Shown piece after piece: positions 17,167-27,450 of a stretch of 64,000 nucleotides of DNA. Under the pieces are notes generated by a model. The model made no database searches and had not been told where the DNA came from. It saw only the letters and a program-made list of their open reading frames with translations. Numbering within the stretch: position 1 is the first letter of the stretch; each line of letters opens with the position of its first letter. The stretch lies in NCBI GenBank assembly GCA_020852175.1, contig JADZBH010000055.1:1-64000 (forward strand), written 5' to 3'. The translations under genes were made by a program, and so were the position numbers. The DNA is from Bryobacterales bacterium. Lineage in GTDB: Bacteria > Acidobacteriota > Terriglobia > Bryobacterales > Bryobacteraceae.

Positions 17167-18710
17167 CGCGCCGCCCGTGGCGTAACTTCAGGCGCGGGCA
17201 GCAGCGGGTTCGGAATCTTGTTCGCCTCGTAATAGCCGGGACGGACGCGCTCCACGATTCGCGCCACCGGGCGGTCCAGGATCTCGAAATACGGCTTCGG
17301 CCACAGGCCGATGGCGAACACGAAAAACAGCATGGGACCGATCACCGCCCACTCGCGCCAGGAAAGATCCGGCAGCGCGGCGTTCTTTTCGGAAAGCTCG
17401 CCGAGCGAGGTGCGCTGGAAGAGCCACAGCAGATAAGCCGCGCCCAGCGCGATGCCCACGACGCAAGCGAACGCCCACCAGAAGTTTTCTTTATACGCTC
17501 CTTGCAAGATCGTCAGTTCGCCGATGAAGCCATTCAGCGGCGGCATGCCCATCGAGCTAAGCGCCGTGATCAGGAAGACGAAACTGAACGCCGGCATCAC
17601 CTTCAACAGACCGCCATACTCGGAGATCTCGCGCGTGTGCCGCCGGTCATAGACGACGCCCACCAGCAGGAACAGCAGTCCGGTGGAGACGGCGTGGTTG
17701 ATCTGCTGCAGGATGCTGCCGGAGACCCCTGCCGGATTCAAGGCGAAGATGCCGAGCGTACAGAAGCCCATGTGGCTCACCGAGGAGTACGCCACAAGCT
17801 TCTTCATGTCCTTCTGCATCAGACTCACCAGCGCGCCATAAATGATGGCCACGATCGAGAGCGCCGAAACGATCCAGATCACCCTCGGGTGGGCCGCCGT
17901 CTCGGGCAACAGGGGCAGCGAGAAGCGTAGGAAACCGTAGGTGCCCATTTTCAGCAGGATGCTGGCCAGCACCACGGAGCCGGCGGTGGGCGCCTCGACG
18001 TGGGCGTCGGGCAGCCAGGTGTGGAACGGCCACATCGGGACCTTCACGGCGAAGCCGATGAACAAGGCCCAGAAGACCCACCAGGCGATCCGCGGGGCCA
18101 GCGTCGTGCCAATCAGGTCGTCGATGGCGAAGGTATAGACGCCGGATTCCTGGCCGTGGATCGAATAGAGCGTCAGGATGCCCAGCAGCATCAACATGCT
18201 GCCAACCAGGGTGTAAATGACAAATTTGATGGCGGCGTAGGAGCGGCGCGGTCCGCCCCAGATGGCGATGATGAAATACATGGGAACCAGGGTCAGTTCC
18301 CAGAAGACGAAGAACAGGAAAAAATCACGCGCCAGGAAGACGCCCAACATACCCACCTGTTGCAGCAGGAACCAGGCGTAATACTCCTTGAGCCGGAATT
18401 GGATGGCCGACCAACTGGAGAGAATGGCGAGAAAACCCACTCCCGCGGTCATGACAACCATCAGCAGGGCCAAACCATCGACACCCAGATGGTATTCGGC
18501 GCCGAATGAAGGAATCCACGGCGCCCGTTCGATGAACTGGAAATCCTTGGTGCGGTCAAAGCCCGTCAGCAGCGGAAAAGTGACGAGCAGGCCCAAAAGG
18601 GCGGTCCCATTGGCCACCAGTTTCAGGAGGCGCGTCCGGGAGGACGGCACGGCGAGCAGGACGAAGAGGCCCGCCAGCGGCGTGAACAGGACGAGCGACA
18701 GCAGGGGCAT
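17163..18710 (-). CDS. nuoM: NADH-quinone oxidoreductase subunit M (lone gene)
   Basis: 515 residues from ATG 18710 (a TTG at 18728 is an alternative). Antiporter-like proton-pumping subunit of complex I, about 13-14 transmembrane helices. Seen: FLFFVFWELTLVPMYFII with the key Glu, KVPMWPFHTWLPDAHVEAPTAGSV, ILLKMGTYG, LVAYSSVSHMGF, and GMPPLNGFIGELTIL. Shorter MPLLSLVLFTPLAG gives a natural N-terminus. No other nuo genes surround it, so the rest of complex I must lie elsewhere. A strong terminator hairpin precedes it upstream. Confidence 0.95.
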   Translation of the reverse strand: MPLLSLVLFTPLAGLFVLLAVPSSRTRLLKLVANGTALLGLLVTFPLLTGFDRTKDFQFIERAPWIPSFGAEYHLGVDGLALLMVVMTAGVGFLAILSSWSAIQFRLKEYYAWFLLQQVGMLGVFLARDFFLFFVFWELTLVPMYFIIAIWGGPRRSYAAIKFVIYTLVGSMLMLLGILTLYSIHGQESGVYTFAIDDLIGTTLAPRIAWWVFWALFIGFAVKVPMWPFHTWLPDAHVEAPTAGSVVLASILLKMGTYGFLRFSLPLLPETAAHPRVIWIVSALSIVAIIYGALVSLMQKDMKKLVAYSSVSHMGFCTLGIFALNPAGVSGSILQQINHAVSTGLLFLLVGVVYDRRHTREISEYGGLLKVMPAFSFVFLITALSSMGMPPLNGFIGELTILQGAYKENFWWAFACVVGIALGAAYLLWLFQRTSLGELSEKNAALPDLSWREWAVIGPMLFFVFAIGLWPKPYFEILDRPVARIVERVRPGYYEANKIPNPLLPAPEVTPRAAR

Positions 18711-18767
18711 AGAAAGAAAGCTAAGCAATCAAGGTACCACCCGCCGGGCGGCGGGCACAGTTTTCCA

Positions 18768-18808
18768 CAAAAGAAAAACGGCGGCCGGGCGCGTGGCCCA
18801 ACCGCCGT
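18768..18808 (-). terminator. Rho-independent terminator after the TIGR03437 gene
   Basis: On the minus strand, ACGGCGG (18808-18802) pairs with CCGCCGT (18785-18779) around a partly paired GC-rich interior, followed by TTTTTCTTTT. It sits 34 nt past the stop of the 18843 gene and before nuoM, so it separates the two transcripts. Confidence 0.85.
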
Positions 18809-18842
18809 CCAATGCCGGAGCCTCCCGAAAGAGGCGGGCCGT

Positions 18843-20546
18843 TTACTGGAAGTTCACGTTCTTGCCGCCGTAGTTGAAGTAGGACACCACGCCGATGTCG
18901 ATGCCGGAAGCGTTAAAGCGGCTGGGCTCGGACGACGTGCTGCCCACCATGAGCATGCCCGTGGGCGTGCCCTCGATCACGGCGCTGGCGGGCAGTGCCG
19001 ACAGCACCCAGGAGGGAACGGTGAAGCCGCCGGCGGCGGCCGTCGAGTAGCAGATGAACGAACCGCCCACGGTGGGGTTCGTGTTGGTGGAGGTGCCGGT
19101 GATCACCACCAGGTCGCTGGGCGCGCCGCCGCTCCAGGTGACGTTGAGATTCTGCGTGCGGTTCACGCTGGTGATGGCGGCTTCGTTGGTCCAGGTGAGC
19201 GGTTGCGGGTAGTTCAACGTGGCCGTGAAGGCGCCTACGTCGGCCCCGCCGGTACCGGTCAAGGTGTATGTGCCGGCCGAGAGATAGTCGGGCAGATTGT
19301 TGCCGCCAGGGAGGCCGGGAATACCGCCGGGAAGGCCGGAGATGGTGATGCCGCCGCCGAGCTTGGCGTAGTAGGTGCCCCTGCCCTCCGGGCCGGACTG
19401 GCGGTCCAGCACCTTGGGGCCGTTCGGCCCGTTCACGCCAATCGTGTTCCCGGCGTCGAGCGGTGTAAAGAGGGCGAAAGCCGGATCCGTTGGTTCGGTT
19501 TCCCCGCCAAAGGTGGAAACCGTACAGGCGCCCGCCGGGGGTTCGGCCACGGAGGAACTGCGGATCAGGGCGTTGTAGTCAAACCGGAAGAAGCTGCCCG
19601 AACCGATGTCCAGGCGCGTCTGCATGTCAAAACCACCGGCGCTGGTCTTGATGGTGGTGCGGCCCAGCGAGAGGGCGCCCATGCGCATGCTGCCGCTGGC
19701 GGCGGACTGGAATTCCGCCTCGGTGAAGCCGCGGTCCCGGCAGGTGCGGCCCGAACGGGCGACGGAGATCGAAACGAAGTTGCTCACCACGCCGTTCCCG
19801 CCATTCTGGCGGATGACGAGCGGCACGGCGCAGCCTTCCAGGTCGGAGGGAACGGTGAAGTTCACCTGATCCAGTCCAGTGAAGCCGGGAGTACGGCCTG
19901 CGTAAAGCACCTGCGCGGTCTTGCCGCCGATGAACACCTCCACCTGGGCCAGATTCGGGATGGCGCCCGCCGCGCCATTGATATCCTCGCTGGCCGTGGT
20001 GCCGCCCAATCCGTTCATCCAGATGATGCCGGCCTGGCCGGGGTTCAGGGCCGCCGTGAAGGTGACAGGCACATAGTTCGCATCGGTGACCACGCCCGGG
20101 CCCGTGCCCGCGCTGTTCAACGTGTAGATGCCCGGAGCGTACCGGACCACGGCCACCGGGAAGGGCGAGCTGGGCGTATCGTTCACCAGTACCACGACGT
20201 TGGCCTGCGCCGTCAGGGGCACGTTCGACGGCATGATGGCCGCCACCTGCGTGCGCGAGGAATAGATCATCGGCGCGTCATAGTTCGTGCCGCTCACGGT
20301 GATTCGAACGCGCGTGCCGGAAAGTCCGGCCGCCGTGGGCCTGGGAGCGCCAGCCTGAACCAGCGTGGCCGGTCCAAGGTTACTGCCGAAGACAGTGAAG
20401 ATGGAACCCTGCGCGATTCCGGAACCGGGCAGGCCCTTGGCCGCGTAGCTGGCGGCATTGGTGACGTTGGTGATGGCTGGAGTCTGTGCCTGCGCCAGCG
20501 TTGCGCACGCAAGCGCGGAAGATAGTAAAAGTAGTTTCGTTTTCAT
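18843..20546 (-). CDS. Exported protein with Solibacter-type TIGR03437 domain
   Basis: 567 residues with a Sec signal peptide (MKTKLLLLSSALACATLAQA). The mature start, PAITNVTNAASYAAKGLPGS then GIAQGSIFTVFGSNLGP, and the following IPT/TIG-like beta domain through LDQVNFTVPSDLEGCAVPL, match what I know of the TIGR03437 (Solibacter uncharacterised) domain, here at the N-terminal end. The rest (about 270-567) is Gly/Thr/Ser-rich and probably beta-sheet, with a GLPGGIPGLPGG low-complexity stretch. Secreted or surface; function unknown. Start moved to 20546 from 20624 because the signal peptide begins there. Upstream on the same strand is the sigma-54 regulator. Confidence 0.85.
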   Translation of the reverse strand: MKTKLLLLSSALACATLAQAQTPAITNVTNAASYAAKGLPGSGIAQGSIFTVFGSNLGPATLVQAGAPRPTAAGLSGTRVRITVSGTNYDAPMIYSSRTQVAAIMPSNVPLTAQANVVVLVNDTPSSPFPVAVVRYAPGIYTLNSAGTGPGVVTDANYVPVTFTAALNPGQAGIIWMNGLGGTTASEDINGAAGAIPNLAQVEVFIGGKTAQVLYAGRTPGFTGLDQVNFTVPSDLEGCAVPLVIRQNGGNGVVSNFVSISVARSGRTCRDRGFTEAEFQSAASGSMRMGALSLGRTTIKTSAGGFDMQTRLDIGSGSFFRFDYNALIRSSSVAEPPAGACTVSTFGGETEPTDPAFALFTPLDAGNTIGVNGPNGPKVLDRQSGPEGRGTYYAKLGGGITISGLPGGIPGLPGGNNLPDYLSAGTYTLTGTGGADVGAFTATLNYPQPLTWTNEAAITSVNRTQNLNVTWSGGAPSDLVVITGTSTNTNPTVGGSFICYSTAAAGGFTVPSWVLSALPASAVIEGTPTGMLMVGSTSSEPSRFNASGIDIGVVSYFNYGGKNVNFQ

Positions 20547-20657
20547 AGCTGAACCGGACGGTTTCCTTGCCGGAAAGACCGCCCTAATCATGCTAACGCG
20601 ACAACACGCGAAAGCAAGGATCAAAACGATTTCCTGTAAGAAAGTGAGGTATTCTTC

Positions 20658-22040
<1,383 letters not shown>

Positions 22041-22123
22041 GTCTACCAGCTATTGTGGCAGGCGGCAGGCGAACTTAGCACCTTTTGTGGCGGTTCCCGC
22101 GCCGGAGTCCCGGCCCAATGACG

Positions 22124-22549
22124 CTATTTGCCCTGGAGCGATTCGATATAGGACACCAGGTTGTGGATGCGCATCTTGCCGATGGCATCGTTCGAACTGA
22201 GCGACCGGAAGATGTCGCCCCACACCGGCATATCCTTCGAACCATGGGCTGCCGTGGCCAACGGATCGCCCATGATGATGTTTTTCACCGCGACGGCGGG
22301 GAATTTGCCCGAATTCTTGCGGGCCAGTACGGTGAGGTCCGTTGGAACTTTCCTCAATGCCGGGGCTGCCGGTCCGGCGCCCTTGCCATCCTTGCCGTGG
22401 CAGGAGGCACAGTAGGACACGAACATGCTCATGCCCGAGGTAGGATCCGAATGGCCTGCCGGAACCGATTTAATGGTTGGTTTGTTCTGCGCCAGGCCGA
22501 GCGAGCCGGCCAGGAACAGGAGAGTGATGGGAAGTGTACGGCGAAGCAT
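22124..22549 (-). CDS. Exported c-type cytochrome
   Basis: 141 residues with a signal peptide (MLRRTLPITLLFLAGSLGLAQ). One heme-binding CASCH motif follows SMFVSYCASCHGKDGKGAGP, and a distal Met axial ligand is likely in KDMPVWGDIF. Class I periplasmic monoheme cytochrome c for electron transfer. The start at 22549 has a GGGAG site; a longer open frame upstream is shadow. The neighbour downstream is the NtrC regulator, 83 nt on the same strand; the upstream region is shared with the divergent amidohydrolase. Confidence 0.92.
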   Translation of the reverse strand: MLRRTLPITLLFLAGSLGLAQNKPTIKSVPAGHSDPTSGMSMFVSYCASCHGKDGKGAGPAAPALRKVPTDLTVLARKNSGKFPAVAVKNIIMGDPLATAAHGSKDMPVWGDIFRSLSSNDAIGKMRIHNLVSYIESLQGK

Positions 22550-22735
22550 AACGGTGAAATCTCCCACCCCTTCGATTGCACGTTGCGGGCCGTGAACGAG
22601 ACGCGGAGAAATGCGGCAACTCCGCCGGAAAACCGGGGTTCCTGGCGGGTGCATTCACACGACCCCCGGCGCGCGAGGCGTGCCGTAGCGCCAGATTCCT
22701 CCGGAACGCGCAAGCCGGAGCCTGCGATCATCCGT

Positions 22736-22741
22736 TATAAT
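22736..22741 (+). promoter_or_regulatory. Consensus -10 (TATAAT) just before the amidohydrolase
   Basis: TATAAT ends 9 nt before the ATG at 22751, with no ribosome site between. If used, transcription would start about 2-4 nt upstream of the ATG, giving a leaderless mRNA. No clear -35. Confidence 0.45.
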
Positions 22742-22750
22742 TCCCGCACG

Positions 22751-24088
22751 ATGAGAAGACGACTCCTCCGACCCGCCCTGCTGTGCGCCACGCTTTGGAC
22801 CGCCGCGGTCTGCCCGGCGCAGGTGACCGTACTGGAAAATGCAACGCTGATCGACGGCACAGGGAAAGCTCCGGTGGCAAACGCCTCCGTGGTGATCGTG
22901 AACGGCCGGATTACCTACGCCGGACCCAAGGCACAAGCCAAGGTTCCGGGCGGGGCCGCGCGCGTGAACCTGGCCGGCAAGTTCATCGTGCCAGGCGTGA
23001 TCAACCTGCACGGCCACCTGGGCGCGACCAAGGGACTGGTGCAGGACAACAAGAATTACACGCGGGAAAACACCTTTCACCAGTTGAAGACCTATGCGAA
23101 CTATGGAGTGACCTCCGTGGTGAGCATGGGCAGCGACCAGCCGCTGATTCTGGACATCCGCCGCGAGCAACGTGCGACGGGGCGGCCCAAGGAAGCGCGC
23201 GTGTTCACCGCGTTTCGCGGCTTCACCGGACCGGGCGGATATCCCACCAAGGCGCCGGGCATGAAGGGCGTGCCGTACGAGGTATCGAATCCGGCACAGG
23301 TGGAGACGGCACTGAACGAACTGGCTTCGCGCCATGTGGATCTGGTGAAGGTGTGGGTGGACGATCACCTGGGCAAGGAGCAGAAGATTCCCATCGACCT
23401 GGTGAAGGTGATCATCGCGGGCGCGAAAAAGCGCGGTCTGAACACGGCGGCGCACATTTTTTACTACGCCGACGCCAAGGCCCTGGCCGAAGGCGGACTG
23501 TACGGCCTGGCGCACAGCGTGCGCGACAAGGAAGTGGATGCGGCCTTCATCGCCAGCATGAAGAAGAGTGGCACATGGCAGGCGGCGGCCACGTTCACGC
23601 GCGAGTTGTCCGTGTTCGTGTATGCGCAACCCCCGCAATGGCTGGACGATCCCTTCTTCACGCCGTCGGTGTCGCCGGAGACGCGGGCCACGCTGAAGAG
23701 CGCGGCCTATGCGAAGAACGTGGCGGCGAACCCGGAAAACATGCTCTACAAGGGCTTCCTGAAAACTGCGCAGAAAAACCTGAAAAAGCTCGCCGACGCG
23801 GGCGTGCCGTACGGTTTCGGCACGGACACGGGCCCGCCCGCGCGGATTCAAGGCTTCTTTGAACACCTGGAGATGCAATTGATGGCCGAGGCGGGCTTGA
23901 CGCCGCAGCAGATCATCACCTCCTGGTCGAAAAGCTCGGCGCAGTGGCTGGGGGCTTCCAAGGACCTGGGCACGGTGGAGGCCGGACACTGGGCGGACCT
24001 GGTGGTGACGGCGAAGAACCCCTTGGCGGACATCAACAACATGCGGACGATCGCTCAGGTGTACATCGGCGGCAACCGGGTAAGGTAG
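22751..24088 (+). CDS. Exported amidohydrolase
   Basis: 445 residues with a signal peptide ending near VCPAQ. Composite beta domain then TIM-barrel metal hydrolase: LIDGTGKAP, GKFIVPGVINLHGHLG (the HxH metal motif), LVKVWVDD (carboxylated-Lys position), NTAAHIFYYADAKALAEGG (His), and YGFGTDTGPP (Asp). Typical of imidazolonepropionase-like exported amidohydrolases widespread in acidobacteria; the substrate is unknown. The true start is far inside a longer open frame. Followed 17 nt later by the convergent CE15 gene. Confidence 0.9.
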   Translation: MRRRLLRPALLCATLWTAAVCPAQVTVLENATLIDGTGKAPVANASVVIVNGRITYAGPKAQAKVPGGAARVNLAGKFIVPGVINLHGHLGATKGLVQDNKNYTRENTFHQLKTYANYGVTSVVSMGSDQPLILDIRREQRATGRPKEARVFTAFRGFTGPGGYPTKAPGMKGVPYEVSNPAQVETALNELASRHVDLVKVWVDDHLGKEQKIPIDLVKVIIAGAKKRGLNTAAHIFYYADAKALAEGGLYGLAHSVRDKEVDAAFIASMKKSGTWQAAATFTRELSVFVYAQPPQWLDDPFFTPSVSPETRATLKSAAYAKNVAANPENMLYKGFLKTAQKNLKKLADAGVPYGFGTDTGPPARIQGFFEHLEMQLMAEAGLTPQQIITSWSKSSAQWLGASKDLGTVEAGHWADLVVTAKNPLADINNMRTIAQVYIGGNRVR

Positions 24089-24105
24089 CGGTTGCGCGCC
24101 GCCCG

Positions 24106-25338
24106 TTACCGCTTCCAGTGCATCCGCGCGAATTTGAGGAACTGTTCCCAGTCGTAAGCGGTGACGTCGTGCTTGCCCCGGCGGACGTGATACCCGATCG
24201 TGCCCATCACCGGTTGTTCGATGCCGGGCATCTCCGTGGCGGGCAGCCCGGGGAGGCCGAACAGCTTGTAGGCGGGCGTAGCGGCGGCGGCGGAGAGGAA
24301 CTCGCCCTTGGGATCGGCCCACTTGTCCTCGACGGCGCTGGCGACGTAGACCGGACGCGGAGCCATCAGCGCGATCAACATGTGTTGATCGAAGGGCAGG
24401 GCCGCTTCGTTCGAGCTGTACTGCTTGAAATTGCCCGCGAACCAGTGGGGGAAGCTCTTGTTCAGATGCCGGACCTCCTCGCCGTAAATGCGGCGGCTGA
24501 GAGCGGCTCCGCCCGCTCCGGAATCGTTCGAAATCACGATGGAAAAGCGCGGGTCGATGGCGCCGGCCCAGAGTGAAGTTTTGCCCAGGCGTGAATGGCC
24601 GAGGACGGCCACGCGTTTGGCGTCGGCGCCGGGATCGGTTTCCAGATAATCGAGCGCGCGCGAGAGCCCCCAGGCCCAGGCGGCGATGGAGCCCCATTCG
24701 TTGGCGGCGGGCCGGGTTTGGCCGGGCTTGTAAAAGAGCGGATGGACGCCATTCTGGAAGCCGTCGTCGAAATCGGGGTCGATGTCGCCGTAGTAAATGG
24801 TGGCTACGCCGTAGCCGGCGGCGAGAATCGCGTCGATATCCCAGCGCGAGGCGGCGGCGGCCCGCTTGGACGCGTCGGAGCGGTTGCCGGGGATGTTGCG
24901 CATCCAGGAGCGTGTGATGTGGACCGCGGGGTCGCTCGTGACGGCGTGGTTGCCCTGGAAGTTGAGGCCCAGGAAGACGGGCACTTTACCCTTGGCGCCG
25001 GCGGGCAGGTAGAGCAGGATCTCCATTTTCGGCGCATCCGGCCCCTTGGCGAAGGCCACCTGGACCTGCTTGCGGCGCGCTTTTCCGTCGAAGGCCGCGC
25101 CCTGTTCCAGCAGCTCGAAGCTCATGTCCTTGGGGCGGCCCGGGGCAACGCCGAACATCTGATTCTCGAACAGGCGGAGAATCTCGGGGCGGCGTTTGGC
25201 CGTCCAGTCCCTGGCGGTTCTGGCCGTGCCGAGCAACTCGGGCAACTGGTAGGCGCCCGCCTTGGCCTCGTCGTAGTTGGCGTCGGGAGGTTGGGCGAAG
25301 CAAAGCGAGGCGAGTAGAAGTGCAGTGGCGAAGCGCAT
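24106..25338 (-). CDS. Glucuronoyl esterase, CE15 family
   Basis: 410 residues with a signal peptide ([15 protein letters not shown]). CE15 alpha/beta hydrolases cleave the ester between lignin alcohols and 4-O-methyl-glucuronoyl side chains of xylan. Seen: NFQGNH (127-132, oxyanion region), [18 protein letters not shown] with nucleophile Ser249, [14 protein letters not shown] (270-283), [22 protein letters not shown], and catalytic His390 in GKHDVT. Characterised CE15 enzymes from Solibacter belong to the same family, as recalled. Secreted or periplasmic. Four nt separate it from the upstream glycosylasparaginase, suggesting one operon. Confidence 0.92.
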   Translation of the reverse strand: MRFATALLLASLCFAQPPDANYDEAKAGAYQLPELLGTARTARDWTAKRRPEILRLFENQMFGVAPGRPKDMSFELLEQGAAFDGKARRKQVQVAFAKGPDAPKMEILLYLPAGAKGKVPVFLGLNFQGNHAVTSDPAVHITRSWMRNIPGNRSDASKRAAAASRWDIDAILAAGYGVATIYYGDIDPDFDDGFQNGVHPLFYKPGQTRPAANEWGSIAAWAWGLSRALDYLETDPGADAKRVAVLGHSRLGKTSLWAGAIDPRFSIVISNDSGAGGAALSRRIYGEEVRHLNKSFPHWFAGNFKQYSSNEAALPFDQHMLIALMAPRPVYVASAVEDKWADPKGEFLSAAAATPAYKLFGLPGLPATEMPGIEQPVMGTIGYHVRRGKHDVTAYDWEQFLKFARMHWKR

Positions 25339-25341
25339 GGG

Positions 25342-26460
25342 TCAGGCCTTTCGTTCGAGCAGATGGACGCAGTTTTCCATGCGGGCGTTACCGTCCACGC
25401 TGACGGCGAAACGCCGCGGTTGGAACTGGCCACGGGAGTAGGAGCCGTTCCAGAGCGAGCCTCCGGCGAAGTCGCCATCCTTGCGCAGAGCGTAGAAGTT
25501 CAGGTCGAACCGGCCGAGCTTCGCGGGATCGTTGTTGTAGTTGCGCGCCACGCGCTTCAGGCAGTCCAGCACGGCATCCTTGGCGCTCATGCCGTGGCGC
25601 ATGTTTTCGACGACGGTGTGGGCTCCGGCGACGCGGATGTTCTCCTCGCCGCGCCCGGTGGAACCGGCGGCGCCGTGGTCCTGATCGACGAAAAGCCCGG
25701 CTCCAATGATGGGCGAATCGCCGACGCGGCCGGGCAGTTTCCAGGCCAGGCCGCTGGTGGTGGTGACGCCGGACATCTCGCCTTTGCCGTTCAACGCCAG
25801 GCAGTTGATGGTGCCGGTGATGGGGTGCATGGCCATCTCCCAGGCCCAGTCGAGGAACTCCGGGCTTTCGCCGGGGTAGCGCTGCCGGAGCCAGGCCCGG
25901 GGCGGATTGTCCGCCCCCGCGGGCGCGTCCAGGCCAGGGCCCCAGTTGTTATGGCCGCGCGGGTCGCGCAGGGACTCCTTCCAGAGCAGCCAGGCCTTGC
26001 GCGATTTCTCGGTGAGCAGTTCTTCTTCCTGAAAGCCGTGCGCCTTGGCGAAGCGCAGCGCTCCTTCGCCCGCCAGCATGATGTGGTCCGTGCGCTCCAT
26101 CACCAGTTTCGCCACCTTGGAGGGCGTCTTGATGCCGCGTATGGAGGCAACCGAACCGGCGCGGCGCGTGGGGCCGTGCATGACACTGGCGTCCAGTTCG
26201 ACGATGCCCTCTTCGTTGGGCAGTCCTCCGTAGCCCACCGAGTTGTCTTCGGGGTCTTCTTCCTGAATGTTCACACCGGAGATGGCCGCGTCCAGCGTGT
26301 CGTAGTTGCGCTGTTTCATCAGCGTGACGGCCAGCGTGACGGCGCGGAGACCGTTGCTCGACGCGATGGAGATGAATCTGCCGCCGGGGGATTGGGCGGT
26401 AGCCTGCGGGGCGGCGGCCAGAGCGGCGGAGGAGAGAAACCAGTTGCGCCTGGAAATCAT
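25342..26460 (-). CDS. Tat-exported N4-(beta-N-acetylglucosaminyl)-L-asparaginase
   Basis: 372 residues from ATG 26460. The signal MISRRNWFLSSAALAAAP has the twin-arginine pattern. Family T2 Ntn hydrolase: NSVGYGGLPNEEGIVELDAS, HPITGTINCLALN where the Thr before IN should be the autocatalytic nucleophile, TTTSGLAWKLPGRVGDSPIIGAGLF and the C-terminal AVSVDGN. Glycosylasparaginases remove Asn from N-linked GlcNAc; here it would act in the periplasm or outside. An upstream extension to 26649 in the same frame lacks a signal and is rejected. Same strand and nearly contiguous with the CE15 esterase. Confidence 0.9.
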   Translation of the reverse strand: MISRRNWFLSSAALAAAPQATAQSPGGRFISIASSNGLRAVTLAVTLMKQRNYDTLDAAISGVNIQEEDPEDNSVGYGGLPNEEGIVELDASVMHGPTRRAGSVASIRGIKTPSKVAKLVMERTDHIMLAGEGALRFAKAHGFQEEELLTEKSRKAWLLWKESLRDPRGHNNWGPGLDAPAGADNPPRAWLRQRYPGESPEFLDWAWEMAMHPITGTINCLALNGKGEMSGVTTTSGLAWKLPGRVGDSPIIGAGLFVDQDHGAAGSTGRGEENIRVAGAHTVVENMRHGMSAKDAVLDCLKRVARNYNNDPAKLGRFDLNFYALRKDGDFAGGSLWNGSYSRGQFQPRRFAVSVDGNARMENCVHLLERKA

Positions 26461-26502
26461 GGGAGAAAGCATAGCAGGCGGCTGGAACCAGGACACCCTT
26501 GG

Positions 26503-26508
26503 TACACT
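26503..26508 (+). promoter_or_regulatory. Possible -10 of the 26516 gene
   Basis: TACACT ends 7 nt before the ATG at 26516, too close to leave room for a Shine-Dalgarno. It fits a leaderless start. No clear -35 is visible. Confidence 0.35.
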
Positions 26509-26515
26509 CGAATCC

Positions 26516-26917
26516 ATGTGGCGCGTGTTGTTGCTCGCCTGCCTTGTCGCGCTATGCGCGTTTCCGCAAAAGAAAAAGCCGAAGGGCAAGGAGGGCTCGG
26601 GCCCGGATCTCGTCGTGGTGAAAATGGAGGTCCGGCGTGAACAGAACATGATTGTCTTTGATGGCGTGGTTCGGAACGGTTCCGATCACCCCTGCAAGGG
26701 CATCGTCTTGTTCTTCGAGTTTCTCGACGCCGACGACAAGCTGATCTCCCGGCGCAGCATCGAGGTGACGCGGTTGCCGGTGGAGCCCGGCGAGGAGGGC
26801 GTGGTGGAGGCGCAAACCAACGCGCAGGCGCGCATGGTGAGCTACCGCCTGGACGCCGAGGACAAGGACGGCCGCTATCTGACGCTGGACAGGGCCGGAC
26901 CGTACGTGATCGAATAG
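26516..26917 (+). CDS. Small exported FxLYD-like beta-sandwich protein
   Basis: 133 residues: signal peptide (MWRVLLLACLVALCAFP), a basic KKKPKGK linker, then one beta-sandwich domain with FDGVVRNGSDHPCKGIVLFFEFLDADDKLI, a pattern of FxLYD-type domains (variable loops around G-V/V-N-x-S and F-x-D). Two cysteines, one in the signal peptide and one in the domain. Probable periplasmic protein of unknown function. It starts 55 nt from the divergent glycosylasparaginase. Confidence 0.7.
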   Translation: MWRVLLLACLVALCAFPQKKKPKGKEGSGPDLVVVKMEVRREQNMIVFDGVVRNGSDHPCKGIVLFFEFLDADDKLISRRSIEVTRLPVEPGEEGVVEAQTNAQARMVSYRLDAEDKDGRYLTLDRAGPYVIE

Positions 26918-27007
26918 CCCGCCCGTCCGCCAGGCCCCTCTTTTTTGCAAATCTTTCACAACTTCCCGACGACCTTTGTGGCAACACGGCTTAGGATCGG
27001 AATTGCC

Positions 27008-27370
27008 ATGATGATGTCCAACAGTCTCTATCAGGATTCCCACTGCGCCGTGGACTTTACGCTGGCCAAATTGTGGGTGGACCGGCGGGCGGTGACGCTG
27101 ACCCGGAAGGAATATGAACTGCTGTCGGCCCTGACCTCCAACGCCGGAGAGATCGTGCCGCGCGGGGTTCTTCTGCGGACGGTGTGGGGCTACGGGCCGG
27201 ACATTCGCACGCGGACCCTGGATGTGCACATCCGGCGGCTGCGGCGGAAGCTGGGCGGTTACGGCGAGCAGTACATTGAAACGATCTTCGGCGTAGGCTA
27301 CCGCTTCCAGCCGTGGCGCGAGCCGAAACCGTTCGCCGCCGAGCCGCACGTGCTGCGCGCCTCGGCCTGA
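27008..27370 (+). CDS. OmpR/PhoB-type winged-helix protein without receiver
   Basis: 120 residues. A complete winged-helix output domain (about 20-105): LTRKEYELLSALTSNAGEIV, LLRTVWGYGPDIRTRTLDVHIRRLRRKL, IETIFGVGYRF. The N-terminal ~18 residues are too short for a receiver domain, so it is a DNA-binding protein with no obvious phosphorylation input. Start chosen at the first of three consecutive ATGs (27008), with an AGGAT site upstream. It may act as a stand-alone regulator or be triggered by an unlinked partner. aroA starts 80 nt downstream; a soluble histidine kinase follows aroA. Confidence 0.88.
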   Translation: MMMSNSLYQDSHCAVDFTLAKLWVDRRAVTLTRKEYELLSALTSNAGEIVPRGVLLRTVWGYGPDIRTRTLDVHIRRLRRKLGGYGEQYIETIFGVGYRFQPWREPKPFAAEPHVLRASA

Positions 27371-27431
27371 CGCCGCCGGCCGGGGCCCGTGAAGGGCCTC
27401 CGGCGCGAGGGGGACCAACGTCGCCAGTTGG

Positions 27432-27437
27432 TACAAT
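27432..27437 (+). promoter_or_regulatory. Possible -10 of aroA
   Basis: TACAAT, 13 nt before the aroA ATG, within GGTACAAT. Fits the recurrent short-leader pattern; no strong -35. Confidence 0.35.
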
Positions 27438-27450
27438 ACAAGATCCCCTC

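Noticed and set aside
22655..24697. A 680-codon minus-strand open frame across the amidohydrolase and CE15 genes
   Set aside because: It spans two real genes of opposite orientation, has no recognisable domain and Arg/His-rich composition typical of shadow frames.
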